Positions 16,140 through 26,589 of a stretch of 64,000 nucleotides of DNA are shown one piece after another (position 1 is the first letter of the stretch; each line of letters begins with the position of its first letter). The translations under genes were made by a program, and so were the position numbers. The notes below the pieces were generated by a model. That model worked only from the letters and a program-made list of their open reading frames with translations. It did not search any database and had not been told where the DNA came from. The stretch is from Aphanothece saxicola GSE-SYN-MK-01-06B (GTDB lineage Bacteria; Cyanobacteriota; Cyanobacteriia; PCC-6307; Cyanobiaceae), in assembly GCA_019359745.1 (NCBI GenBank), contig JAHHGT010000005.1, forward strand, positions 1 through 64,000. Direction: 5' to 3'.

Positions 16140-16640
16140 TCACCGCCCATCGGCGGGAAGGACGCCCCCTTCACCGCTCGTTGTGGATGGAGCCCCGGCG
16201 GCTTCCGGAGGCGTCTCTGACTCCTCGGACATCTCACCCTCAGCAGCGTCGGGCGGCTCGGGCCAGGCGGTGGGGCCCTCCGGCAGGGGCAGGGATCGGG
16301 CCCGGCTCAGTTCGCCGTCCCGATCCCCGAGTCCCACCTGGGGCCTGGTGAGCACCAGCACCGACTTCTGCACCAGGGCCTGACAGGCCAGCCGCCAGGT
16401 CTGGGGGCGACGTTTCAGCTTCAGCAGCTCCACCGAGGTCTGCTCGGTGAGGGCGTTGCCCGCACCCCCCTCCACCACCTCCACGAAACAGGTGATGCAC
16501 TGGCCGCAGCCGCCGCAGTTGCCCAGGCGGCCCTTGAGTCCGTAGAGCTCGATGCCCTCACGCAGGGCCACCTCGCGCAGATTTTCCCCCGGGTAGCACT
16601 CCACGTCGCGCTGCTCTCGGACGAACCGGATCACGGGCAT
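16140..16640 (-). CDS. 2Fe-2S ferredoxin-like protein with acidic C-terminal tail
   Basis: Ferredoxin fold of about 110 residues with GNCGGCGQCITCF (Cys at 42, 45, 48 and 51; three would serve as ligands) and a later Cys in RLACQAL completing the 2Fe-2S site. A disordered tail of about 55 residues rich in Glu, Pro, Ser and Gly follows, not seen in plant-type PetF. The same gene flanks psbM/psbB in other picocyanobacteria. Redox partner unknown. Confidence 0.85.
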   Translation of the reverse strand: MPVIRFVREQRDVECYPGENLREVALREGIELYGLKGRLGNCGGCGQCITCFVEVVEGGAGNALTEQTSVELLKLKRRPQTWRLACQALVQKSVLVLTRPQVGLGDRDGELSRARSLPLPEGPTAWPEPPDAAEGEMSEESETPPEAAGAPSTTSGEGGVLPADGR

Positions 16641-16832
16641 GGCGGAAGCCTCTCGGGGGACGGGATGACTCCCATTGTGAATCGCGCCGTTGCGGTCCGT
16701 TACCTGGGCCCCGTGGTGTTGCTCGCAACCCTTACCATCGCCAGCACGGATCGGTAACCACCGAGCGTCTCCTTAGCCGTCATCGCCCCGGCGATCGGCT
16801 TCGGCAACTGTCAACCCAGACCTGACCCCCCA

Positions 16833-18392
16833 ATGGGATTGCCCTGGTACCGGGTGCACACGGTCGTCATCAACGACCCGGGCCGACTGCTGGCCGTGCA
16901 CCTCATGCACACCGCCCTGGTAGCCGGCTGGGCCGGCTCCATGGCGCTCTACGAGCTTGCGATCTTCGACCCCTCCGACCAGGTCCTCAACCCCATGTGG
17001 CGCCAGGGCATGTTCGTCATGCCCTTCATGGCCCGCCTGGGTGTGACCGGCAGCTGGGGGGGCTGGAGCGTCACCGGTGAAACCGGCGTCGACCCCGGCT
17101 TCTGGAGCTTCGAAGGCGTGGCTGCAGCCCACATCATCTTCAGTGGCCTGCTCTTCCTTGCCGCCATCTGGCACTGGACCTACTGGGATCTCGAGATCTG
17201 GCAGGACCCCCGCTCCGGGGAGCCAGCCCTCGATCTGCCCAAGATCTTCGGCATCCACCTGCTGCTGGCGGGCCTGGGCTGCTTCGGATTCGGAGCCTTC
17301 CACCTCACCGGCGTTTTCGGACCGGGGATGTGGATCTCGGATCCCTACAGCCTCACGGGCCACCTAGAGGCGGTGCAGCCCTCCTGGGGGCCTGAAGGCT
17401 TCAACCCCTTCAACCCGGGCGGCATCGTGGCCCACCACATCGCCGCCGGCATCGTGGGAATCATCGCCGGCATCTTCCACATCACCACCCGACCGCCGGA
17501 ACGCCTGTACAAGGCGCTCCGCATGGGCAACATCGAGACGGTGCTCGCCAGCGCCATCGCGGCGGTGTTCTTCGCGGCCTTCATCGTGGCCGGAACCATG
17601 TGGTACGGCTCCGCCGCCACACCGGTCGAGCTGTTCGGCCCCACCCGCTACCAGTGGGATCAGAACTACTTCAAGACGGAGATCAACCGTCGCGTCCAGA
17701 CCGCCATCGACAACGGCGCCACCAAGGCCGAGGCCTTCGCGGCCATTCCCGAGAAGCTCGCCTTCTACGACTACGTCGGCAACAGCCCCGCCAAGGGTGG
17801 TCTGTTCCGCGTCGGCCCGATGATCAACGGTGACGGTCTGCCCACCTCCTGGATCGGGCACATCTCCTTCACCGACAAGGAGGGCCATGACCTTGAGGTC
17901 CGTCGCCTGCCCAACTTCTTCGAGAACTTCCCGGTGGTCCTCCAGGACCAGCAGGGCATCGTCCGCGCCGACATCCCCTTCCGTCGTGCCGAGGCGAAGT
18001 ACTCCTTTGAGCAGCAGGGCGTGACGGCCACCGTCTACGGCGGTGCCCTCAACGGTCAGACGTTCACCGATCCCGCCGACGTCAAGCGACTGGCCCGCAA
18101 GGCCCAGCTCGGCGAGGCCTTCGAGTTCGACCGCGAGACCTACCACTCCGACGGCACCTTCCGCAGTTCCCCCCGCGGCTGGTTCACCTTCGGCCACGCC
18201 TGCTTCGCCCTGCTCTTCTTCTTCGGCCACATCTGGCACGGTGCCCGCACCCTCTACCGTGATGTCTTCGCCGGTATCGACCCCGATCTCGGTGAGCAGG
18301 TGGAATTCGGTCTGTTCGCCAAGCTGGGCGACCGTTCCACCCGACGCCTGCCCGAGGGTTTCGTGCCCCCGGCCGGTTCCCCCCTCAGCTGA
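16833..18392 (+). CDS. psbB: Photosystem II CP47 chlorophyll protein
   Basis: Core antenna protein of photosystem II with six membrane helices and a large lumenal loop between helices V and VI. It starts [20 protein letters not shown], has the many chlorophyll-ligating His residues (for example [13 protein letters not shown] and [10 protein letters not shown]) and ends with the long lumenal loop and [18 protein letters not shown]. The 519-residue length is standard. psbT follows 24 bp downstream. About 190 bp of upstream DNA separates it from the divergent ferredoxin and must hold both promoters. Confidence 0.99.
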   Translation: MGLPWYRVHTVVINDPGRLLAVHLMHTALVAGWAGSMALYELAIFDPSDQVLNPMWRQGMFVMPFMARLGVTGSWGGWSVTGETGVDPGFWSFEGVAAAHIIFSGLLFLAAIWHWTYWDLEIWQDPRSGEPALDLPKIFGIHLLLAGLGCFGFGAFHLTGVFGPGMWISDPYSLTGHLEAVQPSWGPEGFNPFNPGGIVAHHIAAGIVGIIAGIFHITTRPPERLYKALRMGNIETVLASAIAAVFFAAFIVAGTMWYGSAATPVELFGPTRYQWDQNYFKTEINRRVQTAIDNGATKAEAFAAIPEKLAFYDYVGNSPAKGGLFRVGPMINGDGLPTSWIGHISFTDKEGHDLEVRRLPNFFENFPVVLQDQQGIVRADIPFRRAEAKYSFEQQGVTATVYGGALNGQTFTDPADVKRLARKAQLGEAFEFDRETYHSDGTFRSSPRGWFTFGHACFALLFFFGHIWHGARTLYRDVFAGIDPDLGEQVEFGLFAKLGDRSTRRLPEGFVPPAGSPLS

Positions 18393-18416
18393 CCGCCAGC
18401 CCCCCCGAGGATTCCC

Positions 18417-18512
18417 ATGGAGAGCTTCGCTTACATCCTGATCCTGGCCCTGGCCATCTCCACGCTCTTTTTCGCGATCGCCTTCCGCGATCCCCCGAAA
18501 ATCGGCAAGTGA
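18417..18512 (+). CDS. psbT: Photosystem II reaction centre protein T
   Basis: 31-residue single-helix subunit, [20 protein letters not shown] followed by [11 protein letters not shown], matching PsbT exactly in size and layout. It follows psbB and is followed by a strong terminator, so psbB-psbT form one unit. Confidence 0.98.
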   Translation: MESFAYILILALAISTLFFAIAFRDPPKIGK

Positions 18513-18532
18513 CCACGCTTCCGGATTGATTC

Positions 18533-18558
18533 AACCCCTGGGAAACCAGGGGTTTTTT
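18533..18558 (+). terminator. Rho-independent terminator of psbB-psbT
   Basis: AACCCCTGG and CCAGGGGTT form a 9-bp perfect stem with a GAAA loop, running into TTTTTT. It begins 20 bp after psbT. Confidence 0.93.
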
Positions 18559-18645
18559 CTTGCGTGGGACGCCACCTTGAAGGCAAGCCCTTCTCTTTGT
18601 GCGCGTAGCTGTTTACACTCCCAACACTTGGAAGCGTGCCCAGGG

Positions 18646-19131
18646 ATGCAATGTCCCTCCTGCCAACACACCGATAGCCGTGTTCTGGAATCAAGGGCCG
18701 CCGATTCCGGACGCAGTGTGCGGCGACGCAGGGAGTGCCTCAACTGTGATTTTCGCTTCACCACCTACGAACGGGTCGAGACCGTCCCGATCACCGTGGT
18801 CAAGCGCAACGGCAGCAGGGAGACCTTCAACCGCAGCAAACTGCTGCATGGTCTGCTGAGGGCCTGCGAGAAAACAGGCCTTGAACCCTCCCGGCTGGAG
18901 GCCGTCGTCGACGACATCGAGCTGGTGCTGCAGCAGCGGGCCGGACGTGAGGTGAGCAGCAACGAGATCGGGGAGCTGGTGCTGCAGCGCCTGCGGGAGA
19001 TGAGCGAAGTCGCCTATGTGCGTTTCGCCTCCGTCTACCGCCAGTTCCAGGGCGTCAGCGATTTCGTCGCCACCCTGGAAGGCCTGGGCAACCGGGGCAA
19101 GACCAAGAACCGTCTGGTGGTGGTGGGCTGA
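18646..19131 (+). CDS. nrdR: Transcriptional repressor NrdR
   Basis: Represses ribonucleotide reductase genes in response to ATP/dATP. The zinc ribbon [17 protein letters not shown] with later [13 protein letters not shown] provides four Cys (CxxC...CxxC), and [19 protein letters not shown] begins the ATP-cone. The ATG at 18646 gives 161 residues, the family size; the open frame upstream contains the psbT terminator and is not coding. Confidence 0.96.
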   Translation: MQCPSCQHTDSRVLESRAADSGRSVRRRRECLNCDFRFTTYERVETVPITVVKRNGSRETFNRSKLLHGLLRACEKTGLEPSRLEAVVDDIELVLQQRAGREVSSNEIGELVLQRLREMSEVAYVRFASVYRQFQGVSDFVATLEGLGNRGKTKNRLVVVG

Positions 19132-19258
19132 GGCCGGCTCCAGCCCGTTGAATGGGACGGCCTGCCGACCCGTTGATAGAGTGATCGATCGGGTGTGCGC
19201 TGCAGGCGGGCAGCCACCTCGTTCCTTCGCACTGCCACCGGCAGACCGCCCCAGCTCC

Positions 19259-20335
19259 ATGACCCTCACTCCTTCTTCCGAAGCCGACACCCTCGAGGCC
19301 CTCACGCCGATCAGCAGCGAGGAGGCCGCCGACATCGAGACCACAGCAGAACTCGATCTGGCGATCCCGGAAGAGGTTCCCAGCGCCGACGACTCCAGCA
19401 GCAGGGTCAGCGCTCGGGACGGCGACGGTGTGGGCTTCACGCTGGACGAGTTCGCGGCTCTGCTCAGCAAGTACGACTACAACTTCAAGCCGGGTGACGT
19501 CGTCAACGGCACCGTGTTCGCCCTTGAATCGAAGGGCGCCATGATCGACATCGGCGCCAAGACCGCCGCCTTCATGCCTCTCCAGGAGGTGTCGATCAAC
19601 CGCGTCGAGCATCTTTCCGACGTGCTTGAGCCCGGGGAGGTGCGCGAATTCTTCATCCTCAGCGAGGAGAACGAAGACGGCCAGCTCACCCTGTCGGTGC
19701 GCCGCATCGAGTACCAGCGTGCCTGGGAGCGGGTGCGCCAGCTGCAGAAGGAAGACGCCACCATCTACAGCGAAGTGTTCGCCACCAACCGCGGCGGCGC
19801 GCTGGTGCGGGTGGAAGGCCTGCGGGGCTTCATCCCCGGCAGCCACATCAGCACCCGCAAGGCCAAGGAGGAGCTCGTGGCCGACTTCCTCCCCCTCAAG
19901 TTCCTGGAGGTGGACGAAGAGCGCAACCGCCTGGTGCTGAGCCATCGCCGCGCCCTGGTGGAGCGCAAGATGAATCGCCTCGAAGTCGGCGAAGTGGTGC
20001 TGGGTACCGTCCGGGGCATCAAGCCCTACGGCGCCTTCATCGACATCGGTGGTGTCAGCGGTCTGCTGCACATCTCCGAGATCAGCCACGAGCACATCGA
20101 GACGCCCCACACGGTGCTCAATGTCAACGATCAGATGAAGGTGATGATCATCGATCTCGACGCCGAGAGGGGCCGGATCTCGCTGTCCACCAAGGCCCTC
20201 GAGCCGGAACCCGGCGACATGCTGAGCGATCCCCAGAAGGTGTTCGACAAGGCCGAGGAAATGGCCGCCCGTTACAAGCAGATGCTGCTGGAGCAGGCTG
20301 AGGACAACGAGCCCATGGGCGTCTCCCTCGAATGA
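19259..20335 (+). CDS. rpsA: 30S ribosomal protein S1 (cyanobacterial three-S1-domain form)
   Basis: Three S1 RNA-binding repeats: NFKPGDVVNGTVFALESKGA, then the repeat around YSEVFATNRGGALVRVEGLR and LEVGEVVLGTVRGIKPYGAF with DIGGVSGLLHISEIS. The N-terminus (about 60 residues) is acidic. With the ATG at 19259 it has 358 residues, shorter than the six-repeat enterobacterial S1, as is normal for cyanobacteria. It follows nrdR by 127 bp. Confidence 0.94.
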   Translation: MTLTPSSEADTLEALTPISSEEAADIETTAELDLAIPEEVPSADDSSSRVSARDGDGVGFTLDEFAALLSKYDYNFKPGDVVNGTVFALESKGAMIDIGAKTAAFMPLQEVSINRVEHLSDVLEPGEVREFFILSEENEDGQLTLSVRRIEYQRAWERVRQLQKEDATIYSEVFATNRGGALVRVEGLRGFIPGSHISTRKAKEELVADFLPLKFLEVDEERNRLVLSHRRALVERKMNRLEVGEVVLGTVRGIKPYGAFIDIGGVSGLLHISEISHEHIETPHTVLNVNDQMKVMIIDLDAERGRISLSTKALEPEPGDMLSDPQKVFDKAEEMAARYKQMLLEQAEDNEPMGVSLE

Positions 20336-20360
20336 GGTCCCTGGCTCCGGCCCTCTGACC

Positions 20361-21167
20361 ATGGTGCTTCTGTCGTTGCGGGGCACACCGCTTCTATGCG
20401 GGGATCGTTCTCTGGGGGCGGTGCTGTTCGACAAGGACGGCACCATCAGCCACAGCGAGCCGATGCTCGTGGCCCTGGCCCAGGCCAGGGTCTTTCACTG
20501 TCTGGCCCTGGCCGATCTGGCCGCCGGCGACCCGGAGCGTCACCGCGACCTGGGCGACCTGCTGCACCGCGCCTACGGCCTTGCCCCTGAAGGCGTCCAT
20601 CCCGCCGGCACCATGGCGGTGGCCAGCCGCGACCAGAACCTGGTGGCCACCGCCACCGCCCTGGTGCAGGTGGGCCTGGGCTGGCCCGAGGCCCTGGCCC
20701 TGGCCGAAGCCGTGTTCGCCCGCACCGATGCCCTGCACGGCCAGGGAAGCGAGCAGCGGCCGGCCCCCACGGCCGGCCTGCGCCCGCTGCTGGAGTCCCT
20801 GCAGCGGGCGGGGGTCCGTTGCGCCGTGATCAGCAACGACCATGTCGAGGGGATCGAAGCGTTCCTGGCCGCCCATGATCTGGCCCCCTACGTGCAGGCC
20901 ATCTGGAGCGCCGAACATCAGCCCCGCAAACCTGACCCCGCCGCCGTCCATGGCCTGTGCGATGAACTGGGCGTGGCCGTGGAGAGCTGCGCCCTGATCG
21001 GCGACGCCAACAGCGACCTGCGCATGGCCCGGGCCGCCGGGGTGCCGGTGGTGCTCGGCTATCGAGCCGGCTGGCGGCGGCCGGTGGAGCTGGATGACTC
21101 CTTCCAGCAGCTGGATCACTGGCGGGAACTCACCGTGGCGCCAGGACCGGCCAACCCGTGGGAATAA
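20361..21167 (+). CDS. HAD-family phosphatase
   Basis: Haloacid dehalogenase superfamily, subfamily I: motif I VLFDKDGTIS (nucleophile D24, acid D26), motif II VISNDHVEG, motif III Lys in QPRKPDP, motif IV LIGDANSDLRMARAAG. A helical cap lies between motifs I and II. The substrate is unknown; phosphoglycolate-type or nucleotide phosphatase are possible. It sits 25 bp after rpsA. Confidence 0.87.
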   Translation: MVLLSLRGTPLLCGDRSLGAVLFDKDGTISHSEPMLVALAQARVFHCLALADLAAGDPERHRDLGDLLHRAYGLAPEGVHPAGTMAVASRDQNLVATATALVQVGLGWPEALALAEAVFARTDALHGQGSEQRPAPTAGLRPLLESLQRAGVRCAVISNDHVEGIEAFLAAHDLAPYVQAIWSAEHQPRKPDPAAVHGLCDELGVAVESCALIGDANSDLRMARAAGVPVVLGYRAGWRRPVELDDSFQQLDHWRELTVAPGPANPWE

Positions 21168-21197
21168 GCTCACCCATCGATTGATCGCCTGCCTCCC

Positions 21198-22431
<1,234 letters not shown>

Positions 22432-22457
<26 letters not shown>

Positions 22458-23760
22458 CCTCGGCAGCAGCGGCCTGCGCCTGGCTGTTCTGGCGGAAGCC
22501 GGTGCCACCGGCGGCCAGCCCGATGACCCCCTGCTGAGCCGGCAGTCCCCCTACCCCGGTCGCCTGGAAGATCCTGGCGCCTGGCGGCAGGGGCTGATCG
22601 AGCTGCTGGCCACCGTTCCCGAAGCGATCCGCCGCCGGGCGCGTGCCATCGCCATCGATGGCACCTCCGGCACCCTGCTGGCCTGCCGCGCCGATGGCTG
22701 CCTGCTGCCGCCGCCCCTGGAGCAGGCCCTGCCGTACCACCTGGCCTGCCCGGAGCAGTCCCCGGCCATCGCGGCGCTTCTGGGCCAGGCCTCAGGCGGC
22801 GCCCCCAGCCATCCGGCCGCCAGCGCCAGCGGCAGCCTGGCCAGGGCCCTGCGCCTGCTGGCCCTGGCCAGGGAAGCGGGGGTGGGGCCGGGTCTGCTGT
22901 TGCGCCACCAGGCCGACTGGCTGATTGGCTGGTTGCTTGGCGACTGGCGCTGGGGCGAGGAGGGCAACAATGTGCGCCTGGGCTGGGACCTGGAGCAGGG
23001 AACCTGGCTCGCTGGCGTGACCTCAGGCCTGGGCGAGGAGGCGCTGCCGCAGATCCGCTCCAGCGGATGCGTGCTGGGCCCGCTCGCCCCTGGAGCGGCG
23101 GCGTGCCTGGGCCTGTCCGGGGACTGCCAGGTGGTGGCGGGCAGCACCGATGCCAATGCCGCCGTCCTGGCCGCCGACCCCCAGGCCGGCGATGGCATCG
23201 CCGTGCTGGGCACCACCCTGGTGCTGAAGCAGTTCGTGGCGGCGCCCCTGGCCGGTGCCGGCCTCAGCAACCACCGGGTGGCCGGCCGCTGGCTGGCGGG
23301 GGGTGCCTCCAACGCCGGCGCCGGAGTGCTGCGCCGCTTCTTCGATGACGAACGGATCGCGGAGCTGAGCCGCCAGATCGCTCCAGACCGCCCAACGGGG
23401 CTCAAGCTGCTCCCCCTGAGCCGCAAAGGTGAACGTTTCCCCGTCGACGACCCGGACCTGGAGCCGATCCTGGAGCCGAGGCCCGTCAGCGATGCCCGCT
23501 ACCTGCAGGCCCTGCTCGAGGGCCTCACCGCCATCGAGGCGACGGGCTGGCAACGGCTGCGGCAGCTGGGGGCCCCGGCCCTGCAGCGGGTGATCAGCGT
23601 CGGTGGCGGCGCCCGCAACAGCCAGTGGCGAGCCCTGCGTTCGCGGGCCCTGGGGATCCCGGTGCTGAACCGACCGAAACGCACGGCGGCCCTGGGCATG
23701 GCCCTGCTGGCCAGGGCCAGCTTCAGGATGGAGAACGACTCCCCTCCCCTACGGCCATGA
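22432..23760 (+). CDS. FGGY-family carbohydrate kinase
   Basis: Two actin-like domains: [15 protein letters not shown] near the N-terminus (phosphate 1 loop) and [26 protein letters not shown] and [17 protein letters not shown] in domain II. Cyanobacterial members of this xylulokinase-like group act as D-ribulose kinases, so pentulose phosphorylation is the likeliest role, but specificity is inferred. The start is a GTG inside the metK 3' end. Confidence 0.83.
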
Positions 23761-23876
23761 ACGAACGCCTCAGCTCGATCCTTTCCATCGCGCTGTTCAT
23801 CGTGCTGGCGGGCTTTGTGGGCTTCAGCGGTGTGCGTCTGGGCCTGCTCCTCTGGCAGCGGTTTGCCGGCGCCTGA
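23757..23876 (+). CDS. Small single-helix membrane protein
   Basis: Thirty-nine residues with one hydrophobic segment (SIALFIVLAGFVGFSGVRLG) and a short basic/aromatic end. Its ATG overlaps the sugar kinase stop (ATGA). No family is recognised; size and coupling support a real gene. Confidence 0.6.
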   Translation: MNERLSSILSIALFIVLAGFVGFSGVRLGLLLWQRFAGA

Positions 23877-23906
23877 GCCCAGAATCCCCCCATCCGCCCT
23901 GACCCC

Positions 23907-24179
23907 ATGGCCGCCGACCCCCTCACCGCCGCGGTGAGCGACCGCATCTGCAAGCACATGAACGACGACCATGCAGAGGCCGTCCTGGCCTATGCCCGCC
24001 ACTACGGTGGCTGCACCGAGGCCCAGGGGGCCAGGATGGTAGCCGTGGAGCCCGAGGCGATGCGCCTGGAGGTCGACGGCACCCCCGTGGAGGTGCCCTT
24101 CGACCACGCCCTCACCGACAGCGAAGACGCCCACCGCACCCTGGTGGCCATGCTGCGGTCGCTCCCCGGGAAGGCTTGA
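23907..24179 (+). CDS. DUF2470-domain protein
   Basis: Ninety residues corresponding to a stand-alone DUF2470 domain, the C-terminal module of HugZ-type haem-utilisation proteins: DRICKHMNDDHAEAVLAYAR and MRLEVDGTPVEVPFDHALTD. In plants and cyanobacteria such domains occur in tetrapyrrole-binding regulators; no function can be given here. Its TGA stop is followed in the same frame by the ComF-like protein with no ATG, GTG or TTG in between. Confidence 0.8.
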   Translation: MAADPLTAAVSDRICKHMNDDHAEAVLAYARHYGGCTEAQGARMVAVEPEAMRLEVDGTPVEVPFDHALTDSEDAHRTLVAMLRSLPGKA

Positions 24180-24197
24180 AGCAGCAGCGCCAGACCC

Positions 24198-24872
24198 CTG
24201 ACCCTTCTCGCCCGCCTGATCCGGCTGCCGCTCGACTGGATCGCCGCCACCCCCTGCCCCCTGTGTCGCGGCCTGCAGCCGCCTCAGCACGCGGCCGCAG
24301 CCCCCTGCCCCACCTGCCGCAGCAAGCTCCCGCTGCCGCATGGTGGCCAGCGGGGCAACGAGCCCCTGCTGTGGTGGGCGGCCGGGTCCTACGACGGAGA
24401 GCTGCGACGGTTACTGCTCGGGTTGCGGCAGCGACCTGAGGAGGCCCGGATCGCCGCCCTGGTGCAGGTGCTGGCGGAGGGGCTGCCCCAGTGGCGGCGT
24501 CGGCCGCTACTGGTGCCGGTGCCGAGCTGGAAACGGCGTGGCAACCCCCTGCCCGCCCTGGTGTGCCGCCAGCTGGTGCACCAGCTGGGCTACCGCCACG
24601 ACGGCCTGCTGGAACGGTCGCGGCCGGTGCTCGGCCAGCATCACCTGAAGCGGGCCATGCGGCTGGCCAACCAGGAGGGCGCCTTCCGCTGCCGCCGCGG
24701 ACCCCGCCCCGGCGAAGCCACGGGCCGGCCGGTGCTGATCGTCGACGACATCCTCACCAGCGGTGCCACCGGGTGCAACGCCGCCCAGGCTCTGGAAACC
24801 CTCGGTTGGCCGGTGGTAGGGATGCTGTGCCTGGCTCGCACCCCCCGGGGCCGAAGCCGCAGCGGGTCGTGA
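24198..24872 (+). CDS. ComF-like phosphoribosyltransferase, no canonical start codon
   Basis: The reading frame after the DUF2470 stop encodes a full ComF-type protein: a zinc finger (CPLCRG...CPTCRS), then LLWWAAGSYDGELRRLLLGL, VPVPSWKRRGNPLPALV, and the PRPP loop VLIVDDILTSGATG. ComF proteins act in DNA uptake or as uncharacterised amidophosphoribosyltransferases. Between the TGA at 24177 and the TTG at 24423 there is no ATG, GTG or TTG in frame, and that TTG would cut off the zinc finger. I set the start at the CTG at 24198 (LTLLARLIRLPLDW), which gives 224 residues. Alternatives are read-through of the DUF2470 stop or a sequence error. Confidence 0.75.
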   Translation: MTLLARLIRLPLDWIAATPCPLCRGLQPPQHAAAAPCPTCRSKLPLPHGGQRGNEPLLWWAAGSYDGELRRLLLGLRQRPEEARIAALVQVLAEGLPQWRRRPLLVPVPSWKRRGNPLPALVCRQLVHQLGYRHDGLLERSRPVLGQHHLKRAMRLANQEGAFRCRRGPRPGEATGRPVLIVDDILTSGATGCNAAQALETLGWPVVGMLCLARTPRGRSRSGS

Positions 24873-24902
24873 TCTAAGATCCCTCTGTCGCTTCGGCGAC
24901 GG

Positions 24903-24975
24903 GCCGGGATAGCTCAGTTGGTAGAGCAGGCGACTGAAAATCGCCGTGTCCCCAGTTCAAATCTGGGTCCTGGCA
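24903..24975 (+). tRNA. tRNA-Phe (anticodon GAA)
   Basis: Acceptor GCCGGGA pairs with TCCTGGC (one G-T), anticodon stem GGCGA/TCGCC with loop CTGAAAA gives GAA, T arm CCCAGTTCAAATCTGGG. 73 nt, CCA not encoded. Confidence 0.97.
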
Positions 24976-25006
24976 TTGCGTGCGGACTGCGCTGCAGCCC
25001 ATCACC

Positions 25007-25240
25007 ATGCCCCAGCCGCCTTCGACCTCCAGCCAGATCTTCAACAACGCCGACAGCTTTGCTCAGGCGTTCGACGAAGCCTGGCAGGCCCACAGCCGCG
25101 AGGATCCCTCCCACGGTCTGTCTGCCGCTGAGAAGCTCGAAGCCATCCTCGGCTCCGTGGCCGACCACCCCTTCGCCCAGGGCGATCCAGCCACCGCCCG
25201 CCAGGTGGGCGCCTTCCGGATCCGCCTGCTCGACCTCTAG
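25007..25240 (+). CDS. Conserved-looking 77-residue protein, function unknown
   Basis: ATG at 25007, 31 bp after tRNA-Phe and 10 bp before cpcT. The protein is helical and soluble (NADSFAQAFDEAWQAHSRED, LSAAEKLEAILGSVADHPF). No family is recognised; tight spacing to cpcT suggests co-transcription. Confidence 0.6.
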   Translation: MPQPPSTSSQIFNNADSFAQAFDEAWQAHSREDPSHGLSAAEKLEAILGSVADHPFAQGDPATARQVGAFRIRLLDL

Positions 25241-25250
25241 GTTGCGCCCC

Positions 25251-25844
25251 ATGAGCAGCTCCCTTGCCCGCCTCATCCAGCAACTGAGCGCTGGCTTCAG
25301 CAACCAGGCCCAGGCCTTCGACAACCCGCCCCTCTACGCCCACATCCTGGTCAAGTTCCGGCCGCTGCCCCAGCTCGCCCCGGGTTCTCTGCTCCTCGAG
25401 CAGACCTACGCCATCACCCCCGGCACGCCCTACCGGATCCGGGTGCTCCGGGCCGAACAGCGCGACGGCGAGCTGATCATCCACAACCAGGCCCTGCGCG
25501 ACGAACAGCGTTTCTGGGGGGCCATCGAAGACGAAGGGCGACGCCAGACCATCGGCGACGACGACCTGCTGCCCCTGGACGGCTGCACCTATCTGGTGCG
25601 GGAGGTGGGCGAAGGCTTCAGTGGCGAGGTGGAACCCGGTTGCCGTTGCCTCGTGGAACGCAAGGGCAACCTCGCCTATCTGGTCAGCAGCTTCGAGATC
25701 GACCCCCGGGGCATGCGCACCATCGATCGGGGCCACGATCCGGCCACCCATGAGCAGCTGTGGGGATCGCTGGCGGGACCGTTCGAGTTCGAACGCACCC
25801 ACGACTACAGCGGCGACATCCCCCCGTCCTGGCTGGAGAACTGA
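25251..25844 (+). CDS. cpcT: CpeT/CpcT-family phycobiliprotein lyase
   Basis: Chromophore lyase of the CpcT fold (197 residues) that attaches a bilin to the second Cys (Cys153) of the phycocyanin beta subunit. LLLEQTYAITPGTPYRIRVL, FWGAIEDEGRR, LDGCTYLVREVGEGFSGEVE and GCRCLVERKGNLAYLVSSFE are family segments. CpcT is favoured over CpeT because the neighbouring locus encodes only phycocyanin. It lies about 2.3 kb upstream of cpcB1, which supplies the target Cys. Confidence 0.88.
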   Translation: MSSSLARLIQQLSAGFSNQAQAFDNPPLYAHILVKFRPLPQLAPGSLLLEQTYAITPGTPYRIRVLRAEQRDGELIIHNQALRDEQRFWGAIEDEGRRQTIGDDDLLPLDGCTYLVREVGEGFSGEVEPGCRCLVERKGNLAYLVSSFEIDPRGMRTIDRGHDPATHEQLWGSLAGPFEFERTHDYSGDIPPSWLEN

Positions 25845-25874
25845 CGGCGTAAGCCAGGGAGGCCTGCCGGGGCT

Positions 25875-26303
25875 TCAGCCGGCGATCAGTTCGTCCATGA
25901 AGGGCTGCTCCCCCTCGTCGAGGAAGGGGTCGGTGTCCTCCGGGCCCAGATCGAAGCTTTCTTCCTCCGTGGGGGAGCCCGGCAGCTCCTGCTGCAGTGC
26001 CGGCGGCTGCACCGCCTGCAGGTGGCGAGACCCCCCGCTGCGATCCAGACCCCGAAGCGCCGCCTCGATCCTGGCCAGTCGCTCTTCGGTGTCGCCCAAC
26101 CGCTGATCCATGGCCACCCCATGGGCCGCTTCCTGCCCGGCGGCCTGCTGCAGCCGTTCGCCGATACGCTCGTCCTGGCCCTCCAGCCGTTCCTCGAGCT
26201 CCAGCAGGCGGTAGGTGAGGGCTTCGGCGACCTGGGAGAGGACCTGCAGCTGGTCAGCCAGCCGCAGGGAGACGTCCTCGGACAGGGGCACAACAGCAGT
26301 CAT
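25875..26303 (-). CDS. Coiled-coil protein of unknown function
   Basis: 142 residues starting at MTAVVPLSEDVSLRLADQLQ. Residues 12-85 are a long predicted coiled coil (VLSQVAEALTYRLLELEERL onward), followed by a Pro-rich linker and an acidic tail (EEESFDLGPEDTDPFLDEGE). No family recognised. It is divergent from cpcC across about 290 bp. Confidence 0.65.
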   Translation of the reverse strand: MTAVVPLSEDVSLRLADQLQVLSQVAEALTYRLLELEERLEGQDERIGERLQQAAGQEAAHGVAMDQRLGDTEERLARIEAALRGLDRSGGSRHLQAVQPPALQQELPGSPTEEESFDLGPEDTDPFLDEGEQPFMDELIAG

Positions 26304-26589
26304 GACGGCACCGGGATGATGGCCGGATGGTATCGGGGTGGGGCCAGCCCGCCAGGGGGCACAACCCCGGGGCTGGCAGGGTCGGGCGGGGGCGCCCCGG
26401 TCGGGGGATTTGTAACGATTCTGAAAACCCTGTCGTGGCGAGCGGACAGGCCCATAGGATCCGCCTTGCAGCCCATGATCGGGACGTTTGCTGCAGCCGT
26501 CCTCGAAGGCGTCTGCCGACCGCGCAGCGGCCACTCGCCCTGCCCTCCGACCTCCTAACCAACGTTTCTCCCTCCGGCCCCCCACGCTC

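Noticed and set aside
24176-24439. TTG-started frame overlapping the DUF2470 stop as the start of the ComF gene
   Set aside because: It is in a different frame from the conserved ComF sequence and encodes low-complexity residues.
25251-25844. CpeT for phycoerythrin instead of CpcT
   Set aside because: The family cannot separate the two by sequence alone, but only phycocyanin genes are present in the adjoining rod locus.
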